NCBI GenBank assembly: GCA_030407085.1
Contig: CM059582.1
Coordinates: 22,395,001 to 22,459,000, forward strand
Origin: Trichopria drosophilae
Lineage: Eukaryota; Arthropoda; Insecta; Hymenoptera; Diapriidae
DNA length: 64,000 nucleotides
Direction: 5' to 3'
Of this stretch, positions 62,368 to 64,000 are shown piece after piece. How positions within the stretch are numbered: the first letter of the stretch is position 1; every line of letters starts with the position of its first letter. The translations under genes were made by a program, and so were the position numbers. The notes below the pieces were generated by a model. That model had not been told where the DNA came from. It saw nothing but the letters and a program-made list of their open reading frames with translations, and ran no database searches.

Positions 62368-64000
62368 TTTTTTTTTTTTTTTTTTTTTTTTTATAATAAT
62401 ACTTTATTTAAACCAAAATGGCTTTTTTAAGCGTACATAGAGAACGGTAAAAAAAGAAATACATACAGTAATGTTTACGAGATTAGTTCCGAATAAATAC
62501 ATTAAACTCTGAGGCTGCACGAGTCTAAGAATTGTACAATGATTTTACAGGCTACGGTGTTTGGACCAATTAAGAAACTTTCGCATATATAGGGCGGTTG
62601 AATGTCAGCTGCCGTCAATTTGTTGTACATGATCTTTCTTTCGTCGCCATGTAGATTACAATGCCATAAAACGTGATTGAGGTCCTGAGTATCATGTCCA
62701 CATTGACAGCTGCTGTCTTCTATTCTATTTAACAGCGCTAAAGAGGCCGCAAGACTCTAGTGATTAGCCCTACAACGGTTGATAGTCACAATGACTTTCC
62801 TGTGCATTCTATTGCCGTGAAACCAAGGAGTGCTTTTGTTTTCAAAATATAAATCAAAATATTGTTTTCCTTTATCCACGCTGGCTCTTACAGCTTCATT
62901 TATGGTTTTGGCGCGTGAGATTTTCTTGAAATCTGCATACAAGTCAGTACACGGAATACATTTAAAATCGCATGTAGGGAGGGCAGTAGCTTCTTTGGCT
63001 AATTTATCAACTTTCTCGTTTCCGGGAATATTACAGTGAGCGGGTATCCACATGATTTTAAGCGAATTAGAGTAGCCACTAATATCGCGGAACTCATTAT
63101 AGTTTCTTTTAATATCATAAATAATGTGGTTAGTTCTGACACTCAGTCGCGCAGAACCTAGGCACTGTAAAGCACTCCGCGAGTCGGATAATATGAGAAA
63201 GTTGTTACTTCCCTGTTCAAGTGCAACATCCAAAGCCAAACTTAGTGCCAAACATTCGGCCGTGAAAATAGACGCGGTGTTATAAATACTTTTTTTAATA
63301 GCCATATTCAGCTTTGGGCAGAAGCAGGCCATGCCTACATGCTTGGCTCCTTTTACCTTACTGCCGTCAGTATAAATTTGTATGGCATTATTGTCCCCGA
63401 TGAGCTGCGTAAATACATCACCTGGTTGCGCCGTTGACTGGATAATTCTACATGTGCTAAGATCAACTGGTATTTGAGAGAATACATTAGCGTACTATTT
63501 ACTGTAAATATTTGTCTTACATACTTTTGTGGAGAGCTCAAGCACTTTACTAATGCATTTTTCTAGTAGGTACCTACGCTCCCCAACATACGTAATCGAT
63601 CTGTTATAGTCATTCACTTTATTAATCAGCAGCATATTTTGCACGGCCAAAGTTTTAAGCAGATGCGCGCAGCATAGATATTCTACGCGATTATAAATAG
63701 ATGCTATTTTAGATTCCGCAAGTAAAACATTGTTTGGAGTCGAGCAACGGTAACCTAAAGCGATTCTGATAGCTCGATTTTGGATTCTTTCCAGCTTAAG
63801 CACTAGATTAGCTGCATTGGGAAAATATGCCGGAGCGCCATATTCTAGTATTGACCTTACGAAACTTTTGTAAAGCACAATGAGAGTGGACGGGTGACAT
63901 CCCCACCATGTGCCGCATAAGAATTTCATGATAATCATTGCTTTAAAACATTTTACTCTAACTGCGTTGACTTGTTCTCTAAACATTAATCTGTAGTCAA
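62368..64000 (-). mobile_element. non-LTR retrotransposon, 3' portion, minus strand
   Basis: The minus-strand order is: end of a reverse-transcriptase domain, RNase H, Cys/His motif, stop, short 3' UTR, AATAAA (62407-62402) and a 25-nt A tail (62392-62368, seen as T on the + strand). This is a standard non-LTR 3' end. RNase H after the RT points to the I, R1, LOA or a related clade. The 5' part is beyond the window. The target duplication would begin at 62367 on the 3' side; its mate cannot be seen. Composition is less AT-rich than the surroundings, which suggests a fairly recent insertion. Confidence 0.9.
62502..64000 (-). pseudogene. non-LTR retrotransposon ORF2, RT C-terminus + RNase H + zinc motif, two stops
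   Basis: One frame runs from the window edge (...DYRLMFREQ) to TAA at 62504-62502. Its RT thumb part has VLYKSFVRSILEYGAPAYF and LERIQNRAIRIALGY, typical of this class. RNase H follows with IYTDGSK (Asp codon 63368-63366), FTAECLALSLALD, FLILSDSRSALQCL and WIPAHCNIPGNEKVDKLAKEA-like end, so the D-E-D-D carboxylates and the His are all present. A zinc motif comes last: CQCGHDTQDLNHVLWHC, C-x-C-x8-H-x4-C. Two amber TAG codons interrupt the frame, at 63497-63495 (before RNase H) and 62759-62757 (after it), with no frameshift seen. This copy is dead but only lightly damaged. Confidence 0.88.

Noticed and set aside
56660..64000. First coding exon of the rapsyn-like gene
   Set aside because: No minus-strand ATG with a Gly-Gln-like start and a phase-0 donor was found; it is probably upstream of the window.

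Overview
This window is AT-rich animal DNA, most likely from an insect. It has one long, intron-rich gene on the minus strand, a dense mix of mostly non-autonomous transposons, and a short TTAGG-type repeat (the insect telomere unit). The sequence alone does not fix the order.

The only host gene I can support is the orthologue of rapsyn (43-kDa receptor-associated protein of the synapse). Seven coding exons lie on the minus strand between 56656 and 3615. All have GT/AG borders and matching phases, and together they give about 383 codons: a chain of TPR repeats, then the start of a C-terminal RING-H2 zinc finger. The first coding exon (short, probably with the N-myristoylation Met-Gly) is upstream of 56656 and was not found. 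The last exon, with the remaining zinc ligands, is probably before position 1. Introns run from 1.2 to 16.8 kb.

The introns are full of foldback elements and MITEs. Several have readable target-site duplications: TTAA at 7.5-8.7 kb, TTA and TAA at 22.9-23.8 and 25.3-26.0 kb, TA at 15.6 kb, and 8-9 bp at 2.6-3.3 kb. There are also decayed protein relics: a piggyBac-like cysteine-rich domain (13.6-13.9 kb), a Tc1/mariner transposase with three stops (27.05-27.54 kb), and the 3' part of an RNase H-bearing non-LTR retrotransposon with two in-frame stops and a poly(A) tail (64.0-62.37 kb, minus strand).

The standout is a 2.36-kb inverted-repeat element (10851-13213). Its arms are packed with GTACTG motifs. 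Inside it are a hammerhead ribozyme motif with every core position intact (11899-11965), a short TTAGG run and a tRNA-like Pol III promoter. Second in interest is a group of elements built from short-period arrays of AACCGACA/TGTCGGTT-like units (2.6, 26.6, 46.1 and 55.5 kb). A GC-rich island at 41.96-42.5 kb could be an internal promoter or first exon.
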